From: JAPPHA01 sp965221575
GTDB taxonomy: Bacteria > Pseudomonadota > Alphaproteobacteria > Rhodobacterales > Rhodobacteraceae
Reading direction: 5' to 3'
Assembly: GCA_965221575.1 (NCBI GenBank)
Contig: CBDCSM010000002.1
Coordinates: 83,163-147,162, forward strand
Length of the DNA: 64,000 nucleotides
Part shown: positions 36,480 to 44,947 of the stretch, one piece after another
How positions within the stretch are numbered: the stretch's first letter is position 1
How the letters are laid out: every line of letters starts with the position of its first letter
The notes under the pieces: generated by a model
What the model saw: the letters and a program-made list of their open reading frames with translations, nothing else
What the model was told of the DNA's origin: nothing
The model's database searches: none
Translations under genes and position numbers: made by a program

Positions 36480-36916
36480 GGGGCCAGCGGCTACCTCCGG
36501 GAATACGACTGGGACGGCAACATCGTCTGGGAACACCGCGACGACTTCCACCACCATGATGGTCGGCGGCTCCCCAACGGAGGCGCGGTCTATATCGCCC
36601 GGAAACTCTTCACCGAAGAAACCGTCGCCCGTGTCCAAGGCGGTATGCCCGGCACCGATCACCCGAAAGGCATCTACGGAGAGGTCCTCCGCGAGGTCGT
36701 CCCCGGCCAGCCCTGGTGGGAATGCGGTGAAAAGCCGGTGATCGCCTGGGGTTCCAAGACCATGCACGCCCGCTTCTTGGCGGCGTCGTCATGCCGGCCG
36801 AAAACGCCGGGCAGACCGACGCGATCAAATCCAAGGCCGGCGCGCCCAACAAGAAGAAGGGCAACTTCAAACTCTTGGTCGATCAGTTCATCACCGCGAA
36901 TGGCGATGGTACCTGA
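36480..36916 (+). pseudogene. arylsulfotransferase-like remnant, frame-broken
   Basis: REYDWDGNIVWEHRDDFHHHD, RLPNGGAVYIARKLFTEETVA and GIYGEVLREVVPGQPWW (in successive stretches) match the propeller blades of arylsulfate sulfotransferases. No start or N-terminal half is present. Past ~36780 a different frame gives AIKSKAGAPNKKKGNFKLLV and a stop at 36916, so at least one frameshift or a fusion to another gene's tail occurred. Function is lost as it stands. Confidence 0.6.
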
Positions 36917-36943
36917 TTGAATCCCCACGGCGCACATAAAACC

Positions 36944-38125
36944 ATGCAATCCGGCCTGTTTTTGCTTTTGGCGTTCGCCGCCGGGCTCGGTCAGGGCAGC
37001 CTGCATCTGGTGCTTCCCGCGCTGGGGGACATGTCGCACGATTTTTCCGTGACCTTTGGTACGGCCCAGTTGAGCCTGACCGCCTTCATGGTCTCCATGG
37101 CCATCACCACCCTCTTTGCCGGCATTCTGGCGGATCGTTTCGGACGGCGCCCGGTTTTTCTTGCCGGTCTTGTCCTTCTGATCCTCGGTGGCACCGCCGC
37201 GACCTTTGCCCCGTCGATCTGGCTCGTGATTGCGGGCCGTGTAATTCAGGGTGCCGGCGCGGTCAGCCTTCTTGTGATCGGCCGGGCAATCATGCGTGAC
37301 CGGGCGAAAGGGGCCGCAGCAGCGCGCGGCATGTCCTGGATGGTCATCGGGCAGGCCGTTGGTCCGGCGCTGGCACCCATCGTCGGCAGCCTGATTCTCT
37401 ATGTCAGCGACTGGCGCGGCGTGATGGCGCTACCCGTGGTCGTCGGGCTTGGGCTTATTCTCTACGCCTGGCGCGGCTTGCAGGAAACCGGTGCGGCGAG
37501 CACCGGCCAGTCGGGTGCAATGTTCAGGCAGAACGCGCAGCAATTGCTGCTCCGCCAGGATTTCTGGGCCATCGCGCTCATCGGCGCCTGCACGCTTTCG
37601 ATGTTCTTTTCCATCATCTCCAGTGGCTCATGGGCCGTGAGCGAAATGCTCGGCCTGGCGCCCGGATATTTCGCAGTGCTGATGCTTGCCTTCAGCGTCA
37701 ATTTCATCCTCGGCAACATCATCAATGCGCGGGTCGTGGAACGCTTCGGGCAGGTGCGCCTGATGACCTTCGGCGCGATCTGCATGACCATTGCCATTCT
37801 CGGCTTTCAGGTAACAATCCGCACCGACCCCGCGCTCTGGATCTATCTTCTTCCCTGCGGCCTCTTTGCCTTTTCCAACGGGTTCATTTTGGCGAACTCC
37901 ATTGCACTGGCGGTCGATATCGATCCGAAACTTGCTGGCACGGCCTCAGGCATCGTTACATGCAGTCACATGGTGATTGCGGGGATCGTCTCGCAGATTG
38001 TTGGCGTTCTTCTACCCAATGACGGACTTCATGCTCTCGCCGCAACGCTCCTGATCTGCGGCGCCCTGATGCTCGTCATGCTCACACTCATCCGCCGCCG
38101 TGCGCAAGCACTGGCTCAGGCTTAA
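36944..38125 (+). CDS. MFS drug-resistance transporter (Bcr/CflA-like)
   Basis: This inner-membrane protein has twelve hydrophobic helices. The cytoplasmic A-loop motif is AGILADRFGRRPVFLAGL and motif C-like GRVIQGAGAVSLLVIGRAIM follows, both seen in Bcr/CflA proton antiporters. I use the ATG at 36944; a TTG at 36917, directly after the stop of the remnant upstream, is an alternative. Substrate unknown. Confidence 0.88.
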   Translation: MQSGLFLLLAFAAGLGQGSLHLVLPALGDMSHDFSVTFGTAQLSLTAFMVSMAITTLFAGILADRFGRRPVFLAGLVLLILGGTAATFAPSIWLVIAGRVIQGAGAVSLLVIGRAIMRDRAKGAAAARGMSWMVIGQAVGPALAPIVGSLILYVSDWRGVMALPVVVGLGLILYAWRGLQETGAASTGQSGAMFRQNAQQLLLRQDFWAIALIGACTLSMFFSIISSGSWAVSEMLGLAPGYFAVLMLAFSVNFILGNIINARVVERFGQVRLMTFGAICMTIAILGFQVTIRTDPALWIYLLPCGLFAFSNGFILANSIALAVDIDPKLAGTASGIVTCSHMVIAGIVSQIVGVLLPNDGLHALAATLLICGALMLVMLTLIRRRAQALAQA

Positions 38126-38445
38126 CTGTCGGGAGTCCTGCGAGTGAAACTTGCATCTCTCAAATCTGGCCGTGACGGCGAACTGATCGTTGTCTCCCGT
38201 GACATGAAGACCGCTTCGTCCCGATGCTTCACAGCCTTTCGGAACACCTGGATTCTGGAAAGTGTTCCGACATTTTGTCTGGTTGACCGGGGGGTTCGTT
38301 GTCAGTTCCTTCGCTGGCGTGGGCACCAACAATGTGTGACCACCGAGACCCGCTCATCTGATTTTCGCGCTGGAGCCCCCGGCGTTCAGTCCGGGGAGGA
38401 AAGCGCGCGACCGTGTTGATGTCAGCAAGTGGAGCCTCCAAATAT
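38126..38445. other. region before the tnpB remnant, with structured hairpin
   Basis: About 320 bases. At 38364-38406 a two-tier hairpin can form: outer TCGCGCT/AGCGCGA and inner CCCCGG (38377-38382)/CCGGGG (38391-38396). Such GC-rich hairpins are typical of IS200/IS605 element ends. Confidence 0.5.
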
Positions 38446-38870
38446 GTGGATGTGAGATACCGCGGTTACACATACGCATTGCGCCCCACGGAAGAACAAA
38501 CGGTTCTGATGGCGCAATTCGCCGGCGTCTGCCGTCTCGTCTGGAACCTGGCGCTGGAACAACGCAGGGACCACTGGAGACGTTACCAGGAACGCACCGG
38601 CGCCACACTCGACTATGTTGCACAGGCCCGCGAACTGACGGAACTCCGTGCAGGGTTCGATTTCATCCGCGCCGTGCATGTCACCCCGTTGCAGCGCACG
38701 CTCAAATCGCTGGATGATGCCTGCGGTCGCGCGTGGAAGGGCCTTTCCGGTTACCCGAAGCCGAAGAAGAGAGGCGTCCACGACGCGTTCAGCTACGCGG
38801 GCCGGGAAGTCCATATCGAGAAAATGTCTTCTCGACATGGGGTGTGGCTTCCTTTGAGGGCTGGCGCAGA
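38446..38870 (+). pseudogene. truncated IS200/IS605-family TnpB (OrfB)
   Basis: The reading VRYRGYTYALRPTEEQTVLM, then CRLVWNLALEQRRDHW and YPKPKKRGVHDAFSYAG matches the N-terminal HTH_OrfB domain and start of the wedge domain of TnpB. The RuvC nuclease residues and zinc ribbon are absent. The frame runs on to 39303, but the sequence after ~38870 is not TnpB. The element is dead as a transposon and nuclease. Confidence 0.85.
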
Positions 38871-39126
38871 GCCAGCCGTTTCATGTTTTTCGCTCTCAAT
38901 AGAGAACACACCCCTCACAAATTCATCCGGCAGTTGCATGACCTCACCCCCTGTCTACGTTCGGGAACCCGCCCGGTCAGGAATTCGTTCCATTTGCAGT
39001 CGACGGGATTCACGGACTGGATTCAATGAAACCTGGCAACGGCAAACCCGTTGCGAGGAGATGGCGTTGCCGAATCCACGCGACCAAGCTAGTGTTTTCT
39101 GCAGGTGCTTGTACGGAGGACTGCGT

Positions 39127-39303
39127 GTGGTAACCGAGGTTCCTGAAGTCAGGGAGGTCACCGAATACCGCGTGGCCTGCGATGGCGGCGAGGGGGGACA
39201 CCCCCGGGTCTGGTTGCAGATTCCTCCGGAGACAGGGTGGACGGAATGCCCTTACTGCGACTGCAGGTTTGTCTTGAAGGACGGGGTGCGTGACCGGCAC
39301 TGA
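39127..39303 (+). CDS. zinc-finger CHCC-type protein (NDUFS6-like)
   Basis: This 58-residue protein shares a frame with the tnpB remnant upstream, but the GTG at 39127 has CGGAGGA (39114-39120) ahead of it and family similarity begins there. VTEYRVACDGGEGGHPRVWL, then TECPYCDCRFVLKDG has the Cys/His/Cys/Cys zinc set of the alphaproteobacterial relatives of mitochondrial NDUFS6. Role in bacteria is likely as a complex I-associated or metal-binding factor. Confidence 0.82.
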   Translation: MVTEVPEVREVTEYRVACDGGEGGHPRVWLQIPPETGWTECPYCDCRFVLKDGVRDRH

Positions 39304-39336
39304 GGAAAGGGGAGGGCGAGTGGACGTGGTCCGGTC

Positions 39337-42186
39337 GTGGATGCCATGACGATGGAGGGGGTTGGCGCAGGGCATCACCTGCAGCTCATTGACGGATCCG
39401 GCTTCATTTTCCGCGCCTTCCATGCGTTGCCGCCGCTGACGCGAAAGTCCGACAAGCTGCCGATTGGCGCCGTCAGCGGGTTCTGCGCGATGCTGTTCAG
39501 GTATCTCGAGCAATGGCAGGCGGCCGATGCACCGACACATCTCGCGGTCGTTTTCGACCACAAGGGCCCGACATTCAGGTCGGGCATTTTCCCCGAATAC
39601 AAGATGAACCGGCCCCCGATGCCGGAGGACCTTGTCCCGCAGATGCCGTTGACCCGTGAAGCCACCATGGCGTTCAACATCGTTAGCCTGGAGATGCAGG
39701 GTTACGAGGCCGACGACATCATCGCGACCCTCGCCGTCAGGGCGCGTGTCGCGGGGGCGCGGGTGACAATCGTGTCGTCCGACAAGGATCTCATGCAAAT
39801 CGTTGGCGACGGCGTCGAGATGCTGGATGCCATGAACGATCGCAGGATCGGGCCGGAAGAAGTGTTCGCGAAATTCGGCGTCGGTCCCGGCCAGGTCATC
39901 GATGTTCAGTCGCTCGCCGGGGATTCGGTCGACAATATTCCCGGAGCGCCGGGAATCGGCGTCAAGATCGCCGCGCAGCTGATCAACGAGTATGGCGACC
40001 TCGACACGCTTCTTGAACGGGCGGCCGAGATCAAGCAGCCGAAGCGGCGGCAGACTCTGCTCGAAAAGGCCGATCAGATCCGGGTGAGCCGGGAACTGGT
40101 GACCCTGAAGACCGATGTCCCGATCGAGACGGGGTTCGGCGAAATGGAACTCAAGGAACCGGACGCAGGGCAATTGCTCGGGTTCCTTGCCAGGATGGAA
40201 TTCCGGACGCTGAGCAGGCGGGTTGCGGCAAGGCTCGGTGTCGAGGCCCCGACGATTGCCGACCCCGCAAGTACCTCCGGTGGCCCGGAAGGAACGGACT
40301 CGGATTCGTCTTCCGCGCGGATCAGGAACCTGCCCTTTGATTCAGAGAAGTACGAGACAGTCAGGACGATGGCTGAACTCGAATCCTGGATCGAAAGGAT
40401 CAGAAGACGCGGTCGCGTGGCCATTGATACCGAGACCACGGGACTCGACGAGATGCAGGTCGACCTGGTCGGAGTTTGCCTGTCGGTAGAACCCGGACAG
40501 GCCGCCTATGTTCCGCTCGCCCATACTTCGGGCGTGGACGACCTTTTCGGCGACGCGGAGCTGGTTGCCGGGCAGCTGCCGCTCAGGGAAGCCCTCGCGG
40601 TTCTGAAACCCGTCCTCGAAGATCGGTCGATCCTGAAGATCGGGCACAACATCAAGTTCGATTCCAAGATCCTGGCGCAACCCCGTTACGGAATCCTCAT
40701 GGACCCGATCGATGACACCATGCTGATCTCCTACGCGTTGCACGGAGGGTTGCACAATCACGGCATGGACTTGTTGTCGGAGCGGTATCTCGATCACAGG
40801 CCGACACCGATCAAGAGCCTCATCGGATCAGGCCGGAAGCAACTGACATTCAACCAGGTCGACATCAAAAAGGCGACCGCCTACGCGGCGGAAGATGCCG
40901 ACATCACCCTGCGCCTGTGGAGTGAATTCAAGCCGAGGCTTCATTCGGCAGGCGTATCGACGGTCTACGAAACACTCGAACGTCCCCTGGTTCCGGTGCT
41001 CAGGGACCTTGAGCGAACGGGCATCCGGGTCGACAGGGATCAACTGGCGCACCTCTCAAATTCCTTTGCGGCGGACATGGCCGCGTTGCAATCCGAGATC
41101 CACGGCCTGGCCGGTGTCGAGTTCAATGTCGGTTCGCCCAAGCAGCTGGGCGAAATCCTGTTTGACCGCCTGGGATTGCCCGGAGGGCGCCAGGGCAAGT
41201 CAGGCGCCTATTCGACGGGCCAGGATGTGCTCGAGGATCTTGCCTCCGAGGGGCATGAATTGCCGTCACGGGTGCTGGACTGGCGGCAGGTGGCGAAGCT
41301 GAAGAGCACGTATACGGACGCGCTTCAGGACCACATCAATCCCGAGACCGGCAGGGTCCACACTTCGTACTCGATCGCGGGGGCCAATACCGGGCGCCTG
41401 GCGTCGACCGACCCGAATCTCCAGAACATCCCCGTGAGAACCGAAGCCGGCAGGAAGATTCGCGAGGCTTTTGTCCCGAAAGACGGGCATGTGCTCCTTT
41501 CTGTTGATTACAGCCAGATCGAGCTCCGCATTCTCGCGCATATTGCCGGAATCGAGAGTCTGAAGCAGGCGTTCAGGGATGGCCACGACATCCACGCCAT
41601 GACGGCCAGCGAAATCTTCGGCGTTCCTGTCGAGAACATGGACCCGATGATCCGGCGCCAGGCAAAGGCGATCAATTTCGGGGTGATTTACGGGATCTCC
41701 GGTTTCGGCCTTGCCCGAAATCTGCGCATCCCACGCAAGGAAGCGCAGGCCTTCATAAACACGTATTTCGAACGATTCCCCCAGATCCGGGAGTACATGG
41801 ACTCGACGGTCGCGTCGGCGAAAAAGAACCTCTACGTCGAGACGCTGTTCGGCCGCAGGATTCACACCCCCGAGATCGTCAGCGCCAAGGGACCTCATGC
41901 CGGTTTCGCACGCCGCGCTGCGATCAATGCCCCGATCCAGGGAACGGCGGCGGACGTTATTCGCCGCGCCATGATCCGGATGCCCGCCGCCATCCGGGAC
42001 TTGCCTGCCAGCATGCTCCTGCAGGTCCACGACGAGTTGCTTTTTGAAGTTCTGGAATCCGCTGTTGACGAGACATTGGCCGTTGTCTCGAATGTCATGG
42101 AAGAGGCGACCTTGCCGGTCATCAAGCTTGACGTGCCCTTGACTGTCGACGGGGGAATCGGGGGCAGTTGGGCTGAAGCCCATTGA
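39337..42186 (+). CDS. polA: DNA polymerase I
   Basis: All three domains appear intact in 949 residues. 5'-3' exonuclease: LIDGSGFIFRAFHALPPLTR and GYEADDIIATLA. 3'-5' proofreading: AIDTETTGLDEM with Asp/Glu present, NIKFDSKIL and YAAEDADITLRL. Polymerase: motif A LSVDYSQIELRILAHIAG, motif B RRQAKAINFGVIYGIS, motif C QVHDELLFEV. The GTG at 39337 is used; ATGs at 39346 and 39352 are alternatives. It fills gaps in repair and removes primers. Confidence 0.97.
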   Translation: MDAMTMEGVGAGHHLQLIDGSGFIFRAFHALPPLTRKSDKLPIGAVSGFCAMLFRYLEQWQAADAPTHLAVVFDHKGPTFRSGIFPEYKMNRPPMPEDLVPQMPLTREATMAFNIVSLEMQGYEADDIIATLAVRARVAGARVTIVSSDKDLMQIVGDGVEMLDAMNDRRIGPEEVFAKFGVGPGQVIDVQSLAGDSVDNIPGAPGIGVKIAAQLINEYGDLDTLLERAAEIKQPKRRQTLLEKADQIRVSRELVTLKTDVPIETGFGEMELKEPDAGQLLGFLARMEFRTLSRRVAARLGVEAPTIADPASTSGGPEGTDSDSSSARIRNLPFDSEKYETVRTMAELESWIERIRRRGRVAIDTETTGLDEMQVDLVGVCLSVEPGQAAYVPLAHTSGVDDLFGDAELVAGQLPLREALAVLKPVLEDRSILKIGHNIKFDSKILAQPRYGILMDPIDDTMLISYALHGGLHNHGMDLLSERYLDHRPTPIKSLIGSGRKQLTFNQVDIKKATAYAAEDADITLRLWSEFKPRLHSAGVSTVYETLERPLVPVLRDLERTGIRVDRDQLAHLSNSFAADMAALQSEIHGLAGVEFNVGSPKQLGEILFDRLGLPGGRQGKSGAYSTGQDVLEDLASEGHELPSRVLDWRQVAKLKSTYTDALQDHINPETGRVHTSYSIAGANTGRLASTDPNLQNIPVRTEAGRKIREAFVPKDGHVLLSVDYSQIELRILAHIAGIESLKQAFRDGHDIHAMTASEIFGVPVENMDPMIRRQAKAINFGVIYGISGFGLARNLRIPRKEAQAFINTYFERFPQIREYMDSTVASAKKNLYVETLFGRRIHTPEIVSAKGPHAGFARRAAINAPIQGTAADVIRRAMIRMPAAIRDLPASMLLQVHDELLFEVLESAVDETLAVVSNVMEEATLPVIKLDVPLTVDGGIGGSWAEAH

Positions 42187-42300
42187 TGGATTGCGGGGTC
42201 AGGCGGAACCGACCGCCGGCCCGCGGCCCCGGCCGGCTGACGGGAACTCCCTCCCGGGACCGGGTGGAGCCTCCGGGCTTCTGATGGTCAGGAGGACCGA

Positions 42301-42897
42301 TCAGAGTTCGGCGGACGGGATGATCGGGAAGAACATCCCTCCCGACCAGACTCCGAACCACTTTTCGCCGTCCCGGGTCGTGTGGCTTCCAATGTCGACC
42401 AGCCGGTAGAAACTCTTGCGGTCGATAAGCGCCTCGAGGCCGGCGCGAACCATCACGTAAGGGGAAGGTTCGCCCGTTTCCGGGTCCCTTGCGACACGAA
42501 TTGGGTTCGTGGCGCTTGCGGTAACCACGTCATCCACATGTGTTAGGAATCGCACGACCTGGTCGCGCCCGGATCCCTCGACCTCGAAATCGACCGCGAC
42601 AAACGGGGCATCGTCAACCGTGATCCCGACCTTCTCGACGGGCGTGACGAGAAAATACGCGTCGTCATCCTTCCGCAGTATGGACGAAAACAGTTTGACG
42701 AGCCGTTTTCGGCCGATCGGGGTCCCGAGGTAGAACCAGGTACCGTCCCGCGCAATCCGCATGTCCAGGTCCCCGCAATACGTCGGGTTCCAGAGATGAA
42801 CCGGTGGCAGGCCCTTTTCTGCGGCTTTCTTTGCCGCCGCCGCCAGGCTGTCGGCGCTGACCTGGGTTTGAGTGTCTGATTCCACGTCGGTTTTCAT
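42301..42897 (-). CDS. DUF1285 domain protein
   Basis: A 198-residue cytoplasmic protein of the DUF1285 family: VHLWNPTYCGDLDMRIARDG, TWFYLGTPIGRKRLVKLFSS and YFLVTPVEKVGITVDDAPF. The family is common in alphaproteobacteria next to the MoxR operon, in divergent orientation as here. Function is unknown. The ATG at 42897 (MKTDVESDTQ) is preferred to one 12 codons upstream. Confidence 0.88.
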   Translation of the reverse strand: MKTDVESDTQTQVSADSLAAAAKKAAEKGLPPVHLWNPTYCGDLDMRIARDGTWFYLGTPIGRKRLVKLFSSILRKDDDAYFLVTPVEKVGITVDDAPFVAVDFEVEGSGRDQVVRFLTHVDDVVTASATNPIRVARDPETGEPSPYVMVRAGLEALIDRKSFYRLVDIGSHTTRDGEKWFGVWSGGMFFPIIPSAEL

Positions 42898-43040
42898 CGT
42901 AGGACAGCCTTGTCTTCTTCCACCGGTAATCACGGCTGGTCACGGCCGACTGAGGGTACCGGGTTTCCCAATCGCGTTTTGGCGCGTATGTTCCCTGCCA
43001 GGAGCATGGGTCCTGATGTTGGCGGGGAATCGTAGTTGCG

Positions 43041-44051
43041 ATGACGGATAAAGCAAGTGGTTTGATTGACGAGATCAACTCTGTCGGGGAATTGTTGTCC
43101 CGCGCGCTGGAAAACATCACGCGGAGAGTCATTGGCCAGGACGAGGTCGTGGAGACGGCATTGATCACGATGCTGTGCGGCGGGCACGCCCTGCTTGTCG
43201 GAGCGCCGGGTCTCGCCAAGACACGGCTCGTGGAAACCCTCGGCACGGTGATGGGTCTCAATGCCAATCGCGTCCAGTTCACGCCCGATCTCATGCCTGC
43301 GGACATTCTCGGTTCCGAGGTGCTGGAGACCGCCGCGGGAGGAACAAGGCATTTCAGATTCCTGGAAGGTCCCGTCTTTTGCCAGTTGCTGATGGCTGAC
43401 GAAATCAACCGGGCGAGTCCGAGAACCCAGTCCGCGCTGCTTCAGGCCATGCAGGAACATCATGTTACGATTGCCGGCCAGGAACGGGCTCTTCCGGTTC
43501 CGTTCCATGTGCTCGCCACCCAGAATCCGATCGAACAGGAAGGGACTTATCCGTTGCCTGAAGCGCAGCTGGACAGGTTCCTGCTTCAGATCGATGTCGG
43601 CTACCCGGCCCGGGACAAGGAACGCGATATCCTCCTGGCGACAACCGGCGTTGTCAACGTCGAGGCGGAAACCGTGTTCTCCCCGGAACTGCTGTTGAAT
43701 GCCCAGGAACTGGTTCGCCGCATGCCGGTCGGTGAATCGGTGGTCGAGGCCATTCTGGACCTTGTCCGTTCGGCCCGTCCCGATGCGCCCGAGGCAGGGG
43801 ACCAGGTCAAGGAAACGGTTCGATGGGGGCCGGGACCTCGCGCTGCCCAGGCGCTCATGCTGGCCACCAGGGCGCGCGCGTTGGTGCAAGGCCGGCTCGC
43901 GCCTTCCATTGACGATGTCCTGGCGCTTGCCCGTCCCGTGCTGATTCATCGAATGGCGCTCGGGTTCGCGGCGCGAACCGGCGGTCAGACACTGGACGAC
44001 CTGATTGCCCAGTTGGGTCGTGACATCGGGCTTCGAGAGGCTGCGGCATGA
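43041..44051 (+). CDS. MoxR-family AAA+ ATPase
   Basis: The product (336 aa) has Walker A GAPGLAKTR, Walker B LLMADEINRASPRTQ, sensor 1 HVLATQNPIEQEG and the arginine finger region PEAQLDRFLLQIDVGYP. MoxR ATPases act as chaperones for VWA-domain or periplasmic complexes encoded alongside. The stop overlaps the DUF58 ATG (ATGA). Confidence 0.93.
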   Translation: MTDKASGLIDEINSVGELLSRALENITRRVIGQDEVVETALITMLCGGHALLVGAPGLAKTRLVETLGTVMGLNANRVQFTPDLMPADILGSEVLETAAGGTRHFRFLEGPVFCQLLMADEINRASPRTQSALLQAMQEHHVTIAGQERALPVPFHVLATQNPIEQEGTYPLPEAQLDRFLLQIDVGYPARDKERDILLATTGVVNVEAETVFSPELLLNAQELVRRMPVGESVVEAILDLVRSARPDAPEAGDQVKETVRWGPGPRAAQALMLATRARALVQGRLAPSIDDVLALARPVLIHRMALGFAARTGGQTLDDLIAQLGRDIGLREAAA

Positions 44052-44947
44052 TCAATCGCGGACTGGGAATTCGCGAACGGACAATTCTCTCTGATCGCCG
44101 CGAGGCGGAGGGTCTTGCGGAAGGCTTGCCGCCACTGCTCGCAAAGGCGAGGCAGCTTGCGGCAACGCTTTCACTCGGGATACACGGACGTCGACGGTCA
44201 GGCCCGGGCGAAGACTTCTGGCAATACCGGCCCGCGGTCGCCGGTGACCGGCTTGGCGAGATTGACTGGCGCAAGTCGGCCCGGTCGGACGAGCATTTCC
44301 TGCGGCAGAAGGAATGGCAGACATCGCAGTCGGTCACCTTCTGGATCGATCTCAGCCAGTCCATGCAATACCTGGGCAGGTCGGCAGACGAACGGAAATC
44401 CGATCGGGCACGGTTGCTCGGTCTTGCCCTTTGCGTCCTCCTGTCGCGTGCGGGCGAGCGGATCGGATTGCTCGACGATCCCGCGCCGCCAAGGACGGGA
44501 GATGCCCAGTTGACCAGGATGGGCCTGATGCTCCTCGAGCCTGGCGACGACGACTACGGCATACCCACGGAGAGGGAACTGCAGCAAGGCGGTGTCGCGG
44601 TATTTCTTTCCGATTTCCTTGGAGACTGGGATCGCTTGGAACGAGCGCTCGAGAAGGTCGCGAGCCAAAGGGTTTCAGGCTGCCTGATGCAGATTCTTGA
44701 CCCGACGGAAGTGGAATTCCCCTTCGACGGCAGGAGAATCTTCGAAAGCATGGGCGGGACGCTCAAGTTCGAGACGCTTCGAGCGGCCGCACTGCAAAAG
44801 GACTACAGCCGCCGTCTTGCCGAACGGCAATCGCTGCTCAGGAAGCTGGCAAAGCGCCTGGGCCTGCATGTTTCGTTCCACAGCACGGTTGAGTCGCCCC
44901 TTCCGGCGCTTCTTTGGCTCTACATGGCCCTGGAGACCGGAACTTGA
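44048..44947 (+). CDS. DUF58 domain protein (VWA-like)
   Basis: A 299-residue protein with the DUF58 core: YRPAVAGDRLGEIDWRKSAR and the VWA-like metal site FWIDLSQSMQY. DUF58 proteins are obligate neighbours of MoxR ATPases. The end overlaps the next gene's TTG start (TTGA). It probably links the ATPase to the membrane proteins downstream. Confidence 0.92.
   Translation: MINRGLGIRERTILSDRREAEGLAEGLPPLLAKARQLAATLSLGIHGRRRSGPGEDFWQYRPAVAGDRLGEIDWRKSARSDEHFLRQKEWQTSQSVTFWIDLSQSMQYLGRSADERKSDRARLLGLALCVLLSRAGERIGLLDDPAPPRTGDAQLTRMGLMLLEPGDDDYGIPTERELQQGGVAVFLSDFLGDWDRLERALEKVASQRVSGCLMQILDPTEVEFPFDGRRIFESMGGTLKFETLRAAALQKDYSRRLAERQSLLRKLAKRLGLHVSFHSTVESPLPALLWLYMALETGT

Noticed and set aside
38446..38870. 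Functional TnpB RNA-guided nuclease
   Set aside because: The RuvC catalytic residues and zinc ribbon are missing, so it cannot act as a nuclease.
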